Assembly: GCA_045654805.1 (NCBI GenBank)
Contig: JAZOOD010000066.1
Location: 1 to 64,000, forward strand
DNA from: CAZNKU01 sp045654805
Lineage (GTDB): Bacteria > Bacillota > Clostridia > Monoglobales > Firm-18
Direction: 5' to 3'
DNA length: 64,000 nucleotides
Part shown: positions 17,993-26,608 of the stretch, piece by piece
Layout of the letters: every line of letters starts with the position of its first letter
Numbering within the stretch: the stretch's first letter is position 1
Notes under the pieces: generated by a model
The model's database searches: none
Told to the model about the DNA's origin: nothing
Seen by the model: only the letters and a program-made list of their open reading frames with translations
Translations under genes and position numbers: made by a program

Positions 17993-19099
17993 ATGAAAAA
18001 AATACTTATAATAAGTTCAGAATACACGGGCAGAGGCCACAAGAGTATTACTGACTCACTTTGTGAACAGCTTAATAAACATAATGATATTGAAGTTTCT
18101 ATATTAGAGGGCTTTAGTATGCTAGGCAAGGTAGGTATTAAAATAAGCAAATCCTACGGTCCACTTACACGCACTTCAAAAAAGGCGTGGGATATGACCT
18201 GGAAGTTTGTACAACATAATACCGACGCCATAAACAAGGCCATAAAGACGCTTATCAGCAAAAAATTTGCAGATATTATTGAAGAAGAACAGCCGGATGT
18301 AATAGTTTCCGTACACCCTGCTTTTATAGGGTGCATACTGGACGTTATGGAAAAGAAGAACATTAAAATCCCATTCGTAAGTATGTATGCGGACCTTGTT
18401 TCCATCTCAAATTTGTGGACAGACCCACGTGCGGATTACAGCCTGTGCTATACTCAGGAAGCTATTGATTATTCATTGAAAATGGGTATTCCAAAAGAGA
18501 AAATCAAAAGATTTTCATTCCCTGTACGCGAAAGGTTTACATACGGCAATCCTGTAGCGGGCAGCCAAATTTTTAAAGCATCAAAAATTCCTACCTTCCT
18601 TATTATGAGCGGTGGCGAGGGCTCCGGCAATATGGTGGAGCTTTCAAGAATGTTGCTTAATAACTTCAACTGCCGTGTAAAAGTGCTTACCGGAAGAAAC
18701 GAAAGCTTGAGAGAAAAATTCGAAACTACTGAAAAGGAAATGTACGGAGAAAGACTGGATATATACGGATTTGTTGAGGCTATTGAAGAGCTTATGCTTT
18801 CTAGTGACATAGCCTTTATGAGGGGTAGCCCTAACACAATTTTAGAAGCTATAAACTGTTGTCTGCCTATGATTATAACAGATGCTCTGCCCGGTCAGGA
18901 AGCGGGAAATCCATGGTATTTTGAAGAAAATCATCTTGGATGCTTTGCACACGAACTTGACGATATTAAAGAGACAGTTAAAACACTTTTAGATAATGAT
19001 GCAGAAAAATTGGCAGATATAAGAGAGCATCAGAAAGCATTCCGCAATCCTGATGCTGCAAAGGAAATTGCAGAATTTATTGTATCACTAGCACAATGA
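17993..19099 (+). CDS. MGDG synthase/UgtP-type glycosyltransferase
   Basis: 368 residues of the GT28/MurG-like family. The N-terminal block ILIISSEYTGRGHKSITDSL is the MGDG-synthase-type acceptor domain with the glycine/His motif; the C-terminal half has the donor site (MSGGEGSGNMVEL, FMRGSPNTILEAINC, DALPGQEAGNPWYF). Members transfer glucose or galactose to diacylglycerol, making membrane glycolipids and the anchor of lipoteichoic acid; an alternative is a related polyprenol acceptor. It sits 12 bases before the HAD phosphatase and is likely co-transcribed with it. Confidence 0.85.
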   Translation: MKKILIISSEYTGRGHKSITDSLCEQLNKHNDIEVSILEGFSMLGKVGIKISKSYGPLTRTSKKAWDMTWKFVQHNTDAINKAIKTLISKKFADIIEEEQPDVIVSVHPAFIGCILDVMEKKNIKIPFVSMYADLVSISNLWTDPRADYSLCYTQEAIDYSLKMGIPKEKIKRFSFPVRERFTYGNPVAGSQIFKASKIPTFLIMSGGEGSGNMVELSRMLLNNFNCRVKVLTGRNESLREKFETTEKEMYGERLDIYGFVEAIEELMLSSDIAFMRGSPNTILEAINCCLPMIITDALPGQEAGNPWYFEENHLGCFAHELDDIKETVKTLLDNDAEKLADIREHQKAFRNPDAAKEIAEFIVSLAQ

Positions 19100-19110
19100 C
19101 AGGAGAAAAA

Positions 19111-19755
19111 ATGAAAAAATACAAAAGCTTACTTTTTGACCTTGACGGGACAATTACAGATTCATCCGAGGGCATTATAAATTCAATTATATATGCCCTT
19201 GACAAAATGGGTGTAACCGTTACGGACAAGTCTATATTAAAAAAATTTGTAGGTCCTCCTCTTATGGATTCCTACAAAAAATATTATGGATTTACAGATG
19301 CAGAATCAGAAATGGGTTTAAAACTTTTTCGCGAATATTTTGCAGTAAAGGGTATATTTGAAAACCGCCTTTTTGATGGTATGGATATATTGCTTAAGGA
19401 TCTTTATGATGCAGGATACCAACTGTTGCTTGCAACATCAAAGCCTGTACACTTTGCTAATCAGGTGCTTGAATACTTTAACATAAAACAATATTTTTCA
19501 TATGTTTCCGCCTGTCCGATAGATGAATCCAACACTACAAAAATAGATATAATCCGTAAGGCTATGGATAATACATCAACGGCTGATAAATCGAAAATTA
19601 TTATGATTGGCGACACCTCCTTTGATGTAAACGGTGCTAAAATATGCGGAATAGACTCTTTAGGTGTTCTTTACGGAACAGACGATGCAGATGAGATGAA
19701 AAATGCCACATACCTTGCAAAGGATATTGATGAAATAAGGAATATTTTACTTTAA
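19111..19755 (+). CDS. HAD-family phosphatase (phosphoglycolate phosphatase-like)
   Basis: 214 residues. The HAD motifs are clear: LLFDLDGTITDSSEGI (motif I with the nucleophilic Asp), LLLATSKP (motif II), the Lys near 145 and MIGDTSFDVNGAK (motif IV). A helical cap lies between about 15 and 80, as in Gph/PgmB-type enzymes. The substrate is not predictable; similar proteins hydrolyse 2-phosphoglycolate or pyrophosphate. ATG at 19111 has AGGAG spaced 5-6 bases; an upstream in-frame ATG overlapping the previous stop has none. Confidence 0.85.
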   Translation: MKKYKSLLFDLDGTITDSSEGIINSIIYALDKMGVTVTDKSILKKFVGPPLMDSYKKYYGFTDAESEMGLKLFREYFAVKGIFENRLFDGMDILLKDLYDAGYQLLLATSKPVHFANQVLEYFNIKQYFSYVSACPIDESNTTKIDIIRKAMDNTSTADKSKIIMIGDTSFDVNGAKICGIDSLGVLYGTDDADEMKNATYLAKDIDEIRNILL

Positions 19756-19773
19756 ACCCCTGCATAAAAACAA

Positions 19774-19800
19774 ACCCCTTGAAATATAATTTCAAGGGGT
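19774..19800 (+). terminator. Hairpin that overlaps the spmA ribosome site
   Basis: An 11-bp perfect stem (ACCCCTTGAAA / TTTCAAGGGGT) with a TATAA loop, followed by GATTTTTT. It looks like the terminator of the HAD gene, yet AAGGGG in its 3' arm is also the only ribosome site for the TTG start of spmA six bases later. It may therefore terminate upstream reading and also restrain spmA translation. Confidence 0.75.
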
Positions 19801-19806
19801 GATTTT

Positions 19807-20382
19807 TTGCTCAACTACATATGGGGTGTAATGATAATCGTGTCAGTAATATGCGGTTTTTTAACAGGTAAAATATCTGAAGTTTCCGACGCTCTTATAA
19901 CAGGTGCGGAAGATGCCGTAGCAATGACCATATCCCTTATGGGGATTATGTGTTTTTGGACAGGAATTATGAACATAGCAGAAAACACAGGGGTAACAAA
20001 TATTATTGCAAAGATATTAAAGCCAATTACAAAAATACTATTTCCAAAGCTTAAGGACAAAAATGCAATAAATGCTATAATTATGAATATGACCGCTAAT
20101 ATGCTTGGACTTTCCAATGCTGCAACCCCTTTGGGATTAAAGGCTATGCAGGAGCTTAACAAATATTCCGACGGCAAAACTGCAACTGATGAAATGTGTA
20201 TGTTTATTGTAATAAATACTGCATCATTACAAATTATTCCCTCTACTGTGATTGCAATGCGGCAAGCCGCAGGTTCGGTAACTCCGACGGATATTATAAT
20301 ACCTGTATGGATATGCAGCATATGTGTTATAACCGTAGGCGTTATAACTGCAAAAATATTTTCAAAGAGGCAAAGATGTTAA
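19807..20382 (+). CDS. spmA: Spore maturation protein A
   Basis: 191 residues, membrane protein with about five helices of the nucleoside-recognition/gate family (GVMIIVSVICGFLTGK, LMGIMCFWTGIMNIAENTG, ATPLGLKAMQEL). SpmA and SpmB act in spore core dehydration and heat resistance; in the family they resemble transporter halves. It starts with TTG at 19807, with its ribosome site in the preceding hairpin. It overlaps spmB by 7 bases. Confidence 0.93.
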   Translation: MLNYIWGVMIIVSVICGFLTGKISEVSDALITGAEDAVAMTISLMGIMCFWTGIMNIAENTGVTNIIAKILKPITKILFPKLKDKNAINAIIMNMTANMLGLSNAATPLGLKAMQELNKYSDGKTATDEMCMFIVINTASLQIIPSTVIAMRQAAGSVTPTDIIIPVWICSICVITVGVITAKIFSKRQRC

Positions 20383-20900
20383 ACTATATTTCTGTACTTA
20401 TTATGCCAACGATAATTGTACTGATACTTACAAACGGGCTTTTAAAAAAAGCTCCCTTATTTGACCAGTTTTTAACAGGTGCAAAAAGCGGGTTTTCCAC
20501 ATCAATTAAAATATTGCCCTCTCTTGTAGGGCTTATTGTGGCAATATCAATGCTCAGGGCATCAGGCTTTTTTGACATAATGTGTGGCATACTTGCCCCG
20601 TTTTTGGAAAAGGCAGGTTTTCCTTCCCAGCTTGTACCTATGGCACTTATACGCCCTATATCTGGAAGTGCCGCCCTTGCAACAGTTAGGGATTTACTTA
20701 ACACATACGGTGCCGACAGCTTTATAGGAAGGTGTGCATCTGTTATGATGGGGTCGTCGGAAACCACATTCTACACACTTGCAATATATCTGGGCAGTGT
20801 AGGTATAACAAAATCAAAATACACCTTGAAGTCTGCGTTATTGGCAGACTTCGCAGGTATAATTTTAAGCGTTCTGTTTGTCAGACTGCTGATGTATTAG
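20376..20900 (+). CDS. spmB: Spore maturation protein B
   Basis: 174 residues, four to five helices. The family segments LLKKAPLFDQFLTGAKSGF, ILPSLVGLIVAISMLRASG and RPISGSAALATVRDLL are present, as is GSSETTFYTLAIYLGSVG. The start lies inside spmA (7-base overlap), pointing to translational coupling and equal production. It converges on a Cys-rich small gene with a 4-base overlap. Confidence 0.93.
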   Translation: MLNYISVLIMPTIIVLILTNGLLKKAPLFDQFLTGAKSGFSTSIKILPSLVGLIVAISMLRASGFFDIMCGILAPFLEKAGFPSQLVPMALIRPISGSAALATVRDLLNTYGADSFIGRCASVMMGSSETTFYTLAIYLGSVGITKSKYTLKSALLADFAGIILSVLFVRLLMY

Positions 20901-21070
20901 CAACAGCAATCATCATTACAGCAGCGCGGTTCACAGCAGCAGTTGTTATTGTTATTGTCATTGAAAAGACAAATTACAATAATAACGGCAATAATAATCC
21001 ATATCCAGTCAAAACCGCCACTACCGCCAAAAAAATTACTGTTATTGTTACAGCAACAATTATTATTCAT
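20897..21070 (-). CDS. Cys-rich single-pass micro-protein
   Basis: 57 residues. The N-terminus has NNNCCCNNNSN, the centre is a hydrophobic helix (FDWIWIIIAVIIVICLF), and the C-terminus is NNNNNCCCEPRCCNDDCCC. Ten or more cysteines in clusters of two and three flank one membrane segment. The layout recalls YjcZ-like small sporulation membrane proteins, but the Cys/Asn repeats are unusual. GGAGGGTG lies upstream of the ATG at 21070. The strand has no homopolymer-only explanation, since the frame is intact with a good ribosome site. Function unknown. Confidence 0.6.
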   Translation of the reverse strand: MNNNCCCNNNSNFFGGSGGFDWIWIIIAVIIVICLFNDNNNNNCCCEPRCCNDDCCC

Positions 21071-21127
21071 AAAAAACACCCTCCCTGTTTTAGTCCATTA
21101 CATACTATTCGGGAGGGTGAATTTATG

Positions 21128-22420
21128 TTAAAATTTCATATAATTTTTGCGTCTGTCTCTGCGTCGGCGACGTCTTTTACGTGAAGCATTGTACGCATAA
21201 CCAACCATTGCTCCGATAACACAAAGTATAATAATCAGGATAACCTTGATAGCTTTTAGTCCGAAAAACCATCCTATACCGCTGAATATAGTTTTTATAA
21301 TACTTCGTTTAACATCACGTTCCGCAACAAGGTTTACTTCACCTACCAGATTACCCTGATAGGAATAAACTATCTTCCCTACAACCTCATCCTTTTTAAG
21401 AGGTGCCTTGACAGGTTCCTCCAAAACAACCTTTTTTTCTATTGAGGAAATATCATCACCGTCTAAAATAACGCCCTTTACAGTCTTTTCTGCACATAAC
21501 AGCAAGGTATCCTTACCCTTGTGGTTTTTAAGCTTTGTCTCATACAAAAGGTCCCCCTGCTTTATAACCGTTACGGTGGAAAATTTATCAAACCCGTAAT
21601 TAAAAAGTTCCTGTGCATCAATCATCGCATAATTTACGCCGTTTTCATAAACGGAATTCATTACTATACTCACAAGCTCCTTTTTACCCTTAGTGGCAGA
21701 AGATATTACGGAATATCCACCTGAGCTTGAAGATGAACTCAACCCCGCATCTGCATAATCATATATGTAATCAAGATATATAAACCTGCTCATAAGGTGA
21801 TTTTTAGTCCAATATGACCTTTCTGCCGAAAGGTTTGTAGCAGGGATTACAATATTTTTTGTTGACAAAAACGGATACAGCTTTTTATCCTTATAAAATT
21901 CCCTGTAAAGAATAAGCAAATCATTGGCAGTTGTATACTGCTTTTCATCATTACGTCCTGTGGTATTGGTAAATACAGTATTTTTCATACCGAGGCTTTG
22001 GGCATATTCATTCATTTTAGCAACAAAACCTTCTATACTGCTGTAACACATTGCAACGGTAAATGCCGCATCATTAGCCTGTCCCATAAGCATACCGTAA
22101 ATAAGGTCGGAGCTTTTAATCTCCTCACCGGGCTTTAAGTTCATATTTGTTTCCATATAATGGGTATATTCATCTATATTGTCGGGTACAATCAACGTCT
22201 TATCAAGGCCGTATAATTTGTAGGTAGTATATGCCGTCATAAGCTTTGTAAATTCTGCAGAAGGCAACTGTTTGTCCGCATTTTTTGTATATATAATCTG
22301 CTGACCTGAAAGGGATGCTAAAATAGCAGAAGACGCCCTTGGCTCCGGAGCGGCACTGCACATTAAAGCAGAGCTTATAATCGCTGATATTAAAATAAGG
22401 CACACCAAAAATTTTTTCAT
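21128..22420 (-). CDS. DacF-like D-Ala-D-Ala carboxypeptidase homologue, catalytically degenerate
   Basis: 430 residues, in the serine-type PBP fold of DacF/DacB: signal peptide (residues 1-22), a fold block at SSAILASLSGQQIIYTKNAD, a beta-rich C-terminal domain, and a C-terminal anchor (ILIIILCVIGAMVGYAY) followed by a very basic tail. All three penicillin-binding motifs are altered. The SxxK site reads PSAEFTKLM, with Glu where the nucleophilic Ser should be; the SxN site reads QAND; the KTG site reads SSSSS. Nearby framework residues (LGMKNTVFTNTTG) are kept. It is best read as a pseudo-enzyme, perhaps structural or peptidoglycan-binding in sporulation. Confidence 0.8.
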   Translation of the reverse strand: MKKFLVCLILISAIISSALMCSAAPEPRASSAILASLSGQQIIYTKNADKQLPSAEFTKLMTAYTTYKLYGLDKTLIVPDNIDEYTHYMETNMNLKPGEEIKSSDLIYGMLMGQANDAAFTVAMCYSSIEGFVAKMNEYAQSLGMKNTVFTNTTGRNDEKQYTTANDLLILYREFYKDKKLYPFLSTKNIVIPATNLSAERSYWTKNHLMSRFIYLDYIYDYADAGLSSSSSSGGYSVISSATKGKKELVSIVMNSVYENGVNYAMIDAQELFNYGFDKFSTVTVIKQGDLLYETKLKNHKGKDTLLLCAEKTVKGVILDGDDISSIEKKVVLEEPVKAPLKKDEVVGKIVYSYQGNLVGEVNLVAERDVKRSIIKTIFSGIGWFFGLKAIKVILIIILCVIGAMVGYAYNASRKRRRRRRDRRKNYMKF

Positions 22421-22479
22421 GGTATAATCCTCCTACATCTTTATAAAAAGATTATACCAAAAAAATCAACACTTTACAA

Positions 22480-23352
22480 CTAAATTTCGACAATTTTTTT
22501 CATACATATATTCATTCCGTAAATTGCCATTAATTCTATAAGCTCCGTTTCTGTAACTGTCTTTAAAATACGCATATGACTGTCCACTATATTTATAATA
22601 TAATAGCGGTCGTAGGAAAGCATTTTCAATATATATTTTGCCTTTTGATTTTCCTCCGCAACCAATATTCCCCCTTGTGAAACTCCCTTTTCCAAAAGCT
22701 TTTTACGGCTGTACAGAATATCCATCATTATTATCATATTGGCGTTTTTCCGTTCCTCTGTTATATTTGCAATTAAAAAACCTCCTATAACCAAAAACGA
22801 AAAATTGAATTTTGTTATGTACAAGGCATAAATCCCCGCTGCAAATATTAAAAAACCCAATCCCCAGCTTATGTTCAATGACACATTTGCAGCCCGTATA
22901 TGACCTAGCCTTTTTACCAGTAATGCCCTTAATATCCGCCCTCCGTCCAGTGGCAGAACGGGCAAAATATTGAATATACCCATAACAAGACTGGCGGTTA
23001 TTATATATTCCTTATAAATCCCGTTATAAAATCCGTAAACTAAATACCCAATTAAAAAATTACTTAAAGGACCTGCAAGGGATATTTTTATTTCGGAATT
23101 TGTGTCCTTTATACAATTTTGTGCCACCCGCATTGTTATTCCAAAGGGAAGTATTTCCACACCATCGATTTTTGTACCGCATTTTTTTGCCACAAGTATA
23201 TGAGCACATTCGTGTATTGCAGTAATGGTATATGCAATAATCAGCATATCAAAAAAACGAAAATAAAAGCCTGTTACAAATAAAAGTATGCTCCACAGGC
23301 TAATTTCCAGTTTTTTAATTTTTATCGGCTTCATCAGGTTTTTCAGCGTCAT
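22480..23352 (-). CDS. spoIVFB: SpoIVFB-type site-2 intramembrane metalloprotease
   Basis: 290 residues with about five membrane helices. The zinc site HECAH (AIHECAHILVAKK) and the distal NILPVLPLDGGRIL (Asp ligand) mark the M50 family. In sporulation SpoIVFB cleaves pro-sigma-K in the mother cell. The C-terminal third resembles a CBS-like or regulatory tail (RYYIINIVDSHMRIL). The start has GGGAG spaced about 7 bases; it overlaps the 3' end of the preceding short gene by 38 bases, suggesting coupling. Confidence 0.9.
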   Translation of the reverse strand: MTLKNLMKPIKIKKLEISLWSILLFVTGFYFRFFDMLIIAYTITAIHECAHILVAKKCGTKIDGVEILPFGITMRVAQNCIKDTNSEIKISLAGPLSNFLIGYLVYGFYNGIYKEYIITASLVMGIFNILPVLPLDGGRILRALLVKRLGHIRAANVSLNISWGLGFLIFAAGIYALYITKFNFSFLVIGGFLIANITEERKNANMIIMMDILYSRKKLLEKGVSQGGILVAEENQKAKYILKMLSYDRYYIINIVDSHMRILKTVTETELIELMAIYGMNICMKKIVEI

Positions 23353-23608
23353 CTTGTTCTCCCTTTGTGAAATTATTTATTTTGTTCATAATATCCTCAG
23401 CAGTGGCTTTATAATCCACAGTGTATGTAAGAACAGAGTCTATCCTCTCGCTGAGTTTTATTGCTGTGTCGGTTTTTAACAGGCTTATAACAGCGACAAT
23501 CACAATTATCACTCCGCATACAAGGCTTTGTCTGGCAAGCTTTACTTTAAAATCCACCTTGTCCTCTTTGTTTATATTTGCCGGTCTGGTACGTTTGTAT
23601 CTCTCCAT
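23315..23608 (-). CDS. Short single-pass membrane protein in the spoIVFA position
   Basis: 97 residues: a basic N-terminus (ERYKRTRPANINKEDK), one membrane helix (LVCGVIIVIVAVISLL), then a short extracytoplasmic region (SERIDSVLTYTVDYKATAEDIM) and an acidic tail. It occupies the slot of spoIVFA, whose product inhibits SpoIVFB, and the order TM-then-helix matches the front of clostridial SpoIVFA, but the LytM/M23 domain is absent. The frame ends with an ordinary stop and no remnant domain follows. A good AAGGAG site precedes it. Its role as a mini-SpoIVFA is inference. Confidence 0.6.
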   Translation of the reverse strand: MERYKRTRPANINKEDKVDFKVKLARQSLVCGVIIVIVAVISLLKTDTAIKLSERIDSVLTYTVDYKATAEDIMNKINNFTKGEQDDAEKPDEADKN

Positions 23609-23656
23609 ACTTTATCACTCCTTGCTATAATATATTTGCATTTATATGAAAATATG

Positions 23657-23685
23657 TTGAAATTTTTGCAATTTTGGTGTATCAT
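23657..23685 (+). promoter_or_regulatory. Promoter of the TIGR03960 gene
   Basis: TTGAAA, a 17-base spacer and TATCAT, 36 bases before the start codon. Confidence 0.6.
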
Positions 23686-23720
23686 ATTAATATTAGGTAA
23701 TTTGTCGAAAGGATAAAACT

Positions 23721-25562
23721 ATGAATATAAATTATTTACTTGATAAAGTGGAAAAGCCGGGCAGATATACAGGCGGTGAATGGGGCAGTGTTGTTAAAAA
23801 CCCCGATGATGTTGACATACGCTTTGCCTTTTGTTTTCCCGATACTTATGAAATAGGCATGAGCCACCTTGGCATTAAAATATTATACGGACTATTTAAC
23901 CAGCGTAAGGATACTTATTGTGAACGAGTTTATGCCCCCTGGACGGATATGGAACAATTGATGCGTGAAAACAATATTCCCCTGTACGCATTGGAAAGTA
24001 AGGACCCTATAAACAAATTTGACTTTGTGGGCTTTACGTTACAGTATGAAATGAGCTATTCCAACATTTTGAATATGCTTGATTTAGGCAATATTCCTCT
24101 GCTCAGCAGTGAACGCGGTGAGGATGACCCATTGGTTTGCGGTGGAGGACCGTGCTCATATAATGCAGAGCCTATTGCGGACTTTTTCGACTTCTTTACA
24201 ATGGGTGAAGGCGAGGAAGTTATGACAGAGATACTTGACGTGTATGCCAAGCATAAAAAACAGGGCGGTACACGTAAGGAATATCTTGAAAAAATTGCCC
24301 GTATCGATGGTGTTTACGTTCCCTCTTTTTATGATGTGGAATACAACGATGACGGCACAGTAAAATCCGTAACGCCAAACAATGAAAATGCAAAACCCGT
24401 TATAACCAAAAGAATTATAAAGGATATGGACAAGGTATATTACCCCACTGACTTTATTGTTCCAAATATAGAAATTGTACACGACAGAATAATGCTCGAA
24501 GTATTCCGCGGATGTACACGAGGATGCCGTTTTTGTCAGGCGGGTATGATATACCGCCCTGTACGTGAAAAGTCACCTGAACGCTTGCTTGGTCTTGCGG
24601 AGGATATGATTAAAAACACGGGGTATGAGGAAATTTCCCTTACTTCCCTTTCAACATCGGACTATTCAGGTCTTGAGCCTATGTGCAACGGGCTTTTAGA
24701 TATGACAAAGCCTAAAAACATTAACTTGTCATTACCATCACTTCGAATCGACAACTTTTCACTTGAACTGATGGAAAAGGTGCGTCATAAGGGCTTGACA
24801 TTTGCCCCCGAAGCAGGTACCCAAAGGCTACGTGACGTAATAAATAAAAATATTACTGAGGAAGATATTAAGCATTCTACCTCCCTTGCCTTCAACGGCG
24901 GTTACAACGGGGTAAAGCTATACTTTATGATGGGCTTGCCTACGGAAACTGACGAGGATATAGAGGGTATATCAGACCTTGCAAACCTGGTTGCAGACCA
25001 GTATTTTGCTGTACCTAAGGAAAAGCGTGCGAAGGGACTTCGTATTACAGTAAGTACATCATGCTTTGTTCCAAAGCCCTTTACCCCATTCCAGTGGGAG
25101 CCTATGGACACTATGGAAAACTTGGAACGCAAGCAGGAAATATTGCAGAAAAAAATACGCTCACGCTCTATAAAATACAACTGGCACGACGCTGACGTAA
25201 GCTATCTTGAGGCAGTATTTGCACGAGGCGACAGAAAGCTTAACAAGGTAATGCTTGAAGCTCATAAGCAGGGCATAAAATTCGACAGTTGGGCAGAATT
25301 TTTTGACTTCGAAAAATGGATGGATATATTTAAAAAATGCGGAATAGACCCCGATTTTTATGCTATCCGCAAGCGTGAATATGACGAGGTTTTACCTTGG
25401 GACCATATAAGCGTAGGTGTAAGCAAAAGCTTTATGATTAACGAAAGTAAAAAGGCACACAGCGAGGTTACAACCCCTCAATGCCGTGAAAAGTGCAGCG
25501 GTTGCGGTGCTAATAAGTTTGGAGGTGGTATCTGTGGCGACTGTGCTAAGGGCAACATTTAA
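23721..25562 (+). CDS. TIGR03960 family B12-binding radical SAM protein
   Basis: 613 residues. The N-terminal 200 residues are a cobalamin-binding-like domain (RFAFCFPDTYEIGMSHLGI), followed by a radical-SAM core with CTRGCRFCQAG near residue 265 and the conserved FAPEAGTQRLRDVINKN. The C-terminus has a small Cys cluster (CREKCSGCGANKFGGG..CGDC). The molecular reaction is not established; it usually precedes a TIGR03936 partner, as here, where the two overlap by 29 bases. Confidence 0.93.
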   Translation: MNINYLLDKVEKPGRYTGGEWGSVVKNPDDVDIRFAFCFPDTYEIGMSHLGIKILYGLFNQRKDTYCERVYAPWTDMEQLMRENNIPLYALESKDPINKFDFVGFTLQYEMSYSNILNMLDLGNIPLLSSERGEDDPLVCGGGPCSYNAEPIADFFDFFTMGEGEEVMTEILDVYAKHKKQGGTRKEYLEKIARIDGVYVPSFYDVEYNDDGTVKSVTPNNENAKPVITKRIIKDMDKVYYPTDFIVPNIEIVHDRIMLEVFRGCTRGCRFCQAGMIYRPVREKSPERLLGLAEDMIKNTGYEEISLTSLSTSDYSGLEPMCNGLLDMTKPKNINLSLPSLRIDNFSLELMEKVRHKGLTFAPEAGTQRLRDVINKNITEEDIKHSTSLAFNGGYNGVKLYFMMGLPTETDEDIEGISDLANLVADQYFAVPKEKRAKGLRITVSTSCFVPKPFTPFQWEPMDTMENLERKQEILQKKIRSRSIKYNWHDADVSYLEAVFARGDRKLNKVMLEAHKQGIKFDSWAEFFDFEKWMDIFKKCGIDPDFYAIRKREYDEVLPWDHISVGVSKSFMINESKKAHSEVTTPQCREKCSGCGANKFGGGICGDCAKGNI

Positions 25563-26184
25563 AAAAGGTGAGGCACTGCGATATACAGGGCATCTTGACA
25601 TACTACGTACCTTTGTGCGTGGTATGCGGCGTGCGGAGATACCGTTTAAATACTCCGAAGGCTTTAACCCACACGCTGTAATGAGCTTTGCACTTCCACT
25701 TGGTGTTGGTACAACAAGTGACTGTGAAATTGTGGAAATACAGATGAAGGAGCAGATACCAGCAGAGGATTTTATAAAAGCGGTTAATGAAAAAATGCCT
25801 CCTCAAAGTATTGAGATTATATCTGCAGAATATTCTGATGAAAAAACTCCTGTTATTATAAAGGCGGAATATGTTATTGAGTATGAAAATGATGTTCCCG
25901 TTAACTATGATGAAATTGAGGAAGCTTTGTCAGGCAAGGAAATTTTAATTGAAAAAAAGAGCAAAAGACAAATGAAGGAAATTAATCTTTCCGACCATAT
26001 ATTTGACCACAGGGTTGAAAAAAAGAACGGTAAAACCTTTACCTTATATATAACAGTATCGGCAGGTAATACTTTTAACATTAAGCCTCAGCTTATAACA
26101 GACGGGCTTAAAAAGGTGTGCTCCGGCTTTAACCCCATATTGGTACTTCCAAACAGAAAGAAATTTATATTTGAAGGAGAATGA
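25534..26184 (+). CDS. TIGR03936 (DUF2344) radical SAM-associated protein
   Basis: 216 residues. It has the family opening ATFKKGEALRYTGHLDILRTF and the core PFKYSEGFNPHAVMSFALPLGVG. The GTG at 25534 has GGAGGTGG 5-8 bases before it, and that site is built from the Gly codons of the upstream gene's C-terminal Cys/Gly motif. A second GTG three codons later is too far. Partner of the preceding radical-SAM protein; function unknown. Confidence 0.88.
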   Translation: MATVLRATFKKGEALRYTGHLDILRTFVRGMRRAEIPFKYSEGFNPHAVMSFALPLGVGTTSDCEIVEIQMKEQIPAEDFIKAVNEKMPPQSIEIISAEYSDEKTPVIIKAEYVIEYENDVPVNYDEIEEALSGKEILIEKKSKRQMKEINLSDHIFDHRVEKKNGKTFTLYITVSAGNTFNIKPQLITDGLKKVCSGFNPILVLPNRKKFIFEGE

Positions 26185-26186
26185 AT

Positions 26187-26606
26187 ATGAAATTCCCAAA
26201 ATTTAAACAAACAGATATTATTAAAATCGACACACTAATCGGCAAAAGAGCAATCATTACAGGTGATATCACAGGCAAAGGCAATTTTAAAATTGACGGT
26301 ACTGTTACAGGTGATGTTACCATAAAAGGTGACCTTGTAACAGGGGATAAGTCAACTATAACAGGTAATATTATCGCTAAAAACATAATTATTGCAGGCA
26401 AGGTTGCCGGTGATGTTGAAGCGTCAGGTCAGCTTACAATAAAGGCTACAGGTTCAATAAGCGGCGACCAGAAATGCGGCAGCCTTATTGTTGAAGAAGG
26501 TTCAAGTGTTGTAGGTAAATGTGAAATAAGCGGTAAAATTGAGGAAGACGATGACGACAAAGAAGAACAGATAGAATTTGAAGAAACTGAAGAATTGGAT
26601 GATTAA
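26187..26606 (+). CDS. Bactofilin (polymer-forming cytoskeletal protein)
   Basis: 139 residues. The central beta-helix is made of short repeats: SKINT-like [33 protein letters not shown], and [17 protein letters not shown]. The acidic C-terminal tail is disordered ([14 protein letters not shown]). Bactofilins self-assemble into filaments that help shape the cell or position envelope enzymes. ATG at 26187 has AAGGAG 7 bases upstream; the one two codons earlier overlaps the site. Confidence 0.92.
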   Translation: MKFPKFKQTDIIKIDTLIGKRAIITGDITGKGNFKIDGTVTGDVTIKGDLVTGDKSTITGNIIAKNIIIAGKVAGDVEASGQLTIKATGSISGDQKCGSLIVEEGSSVVGKCEISGKIEEDDDDKEEQIEFEETEELDD

Positions 26607-26608
26607 TT

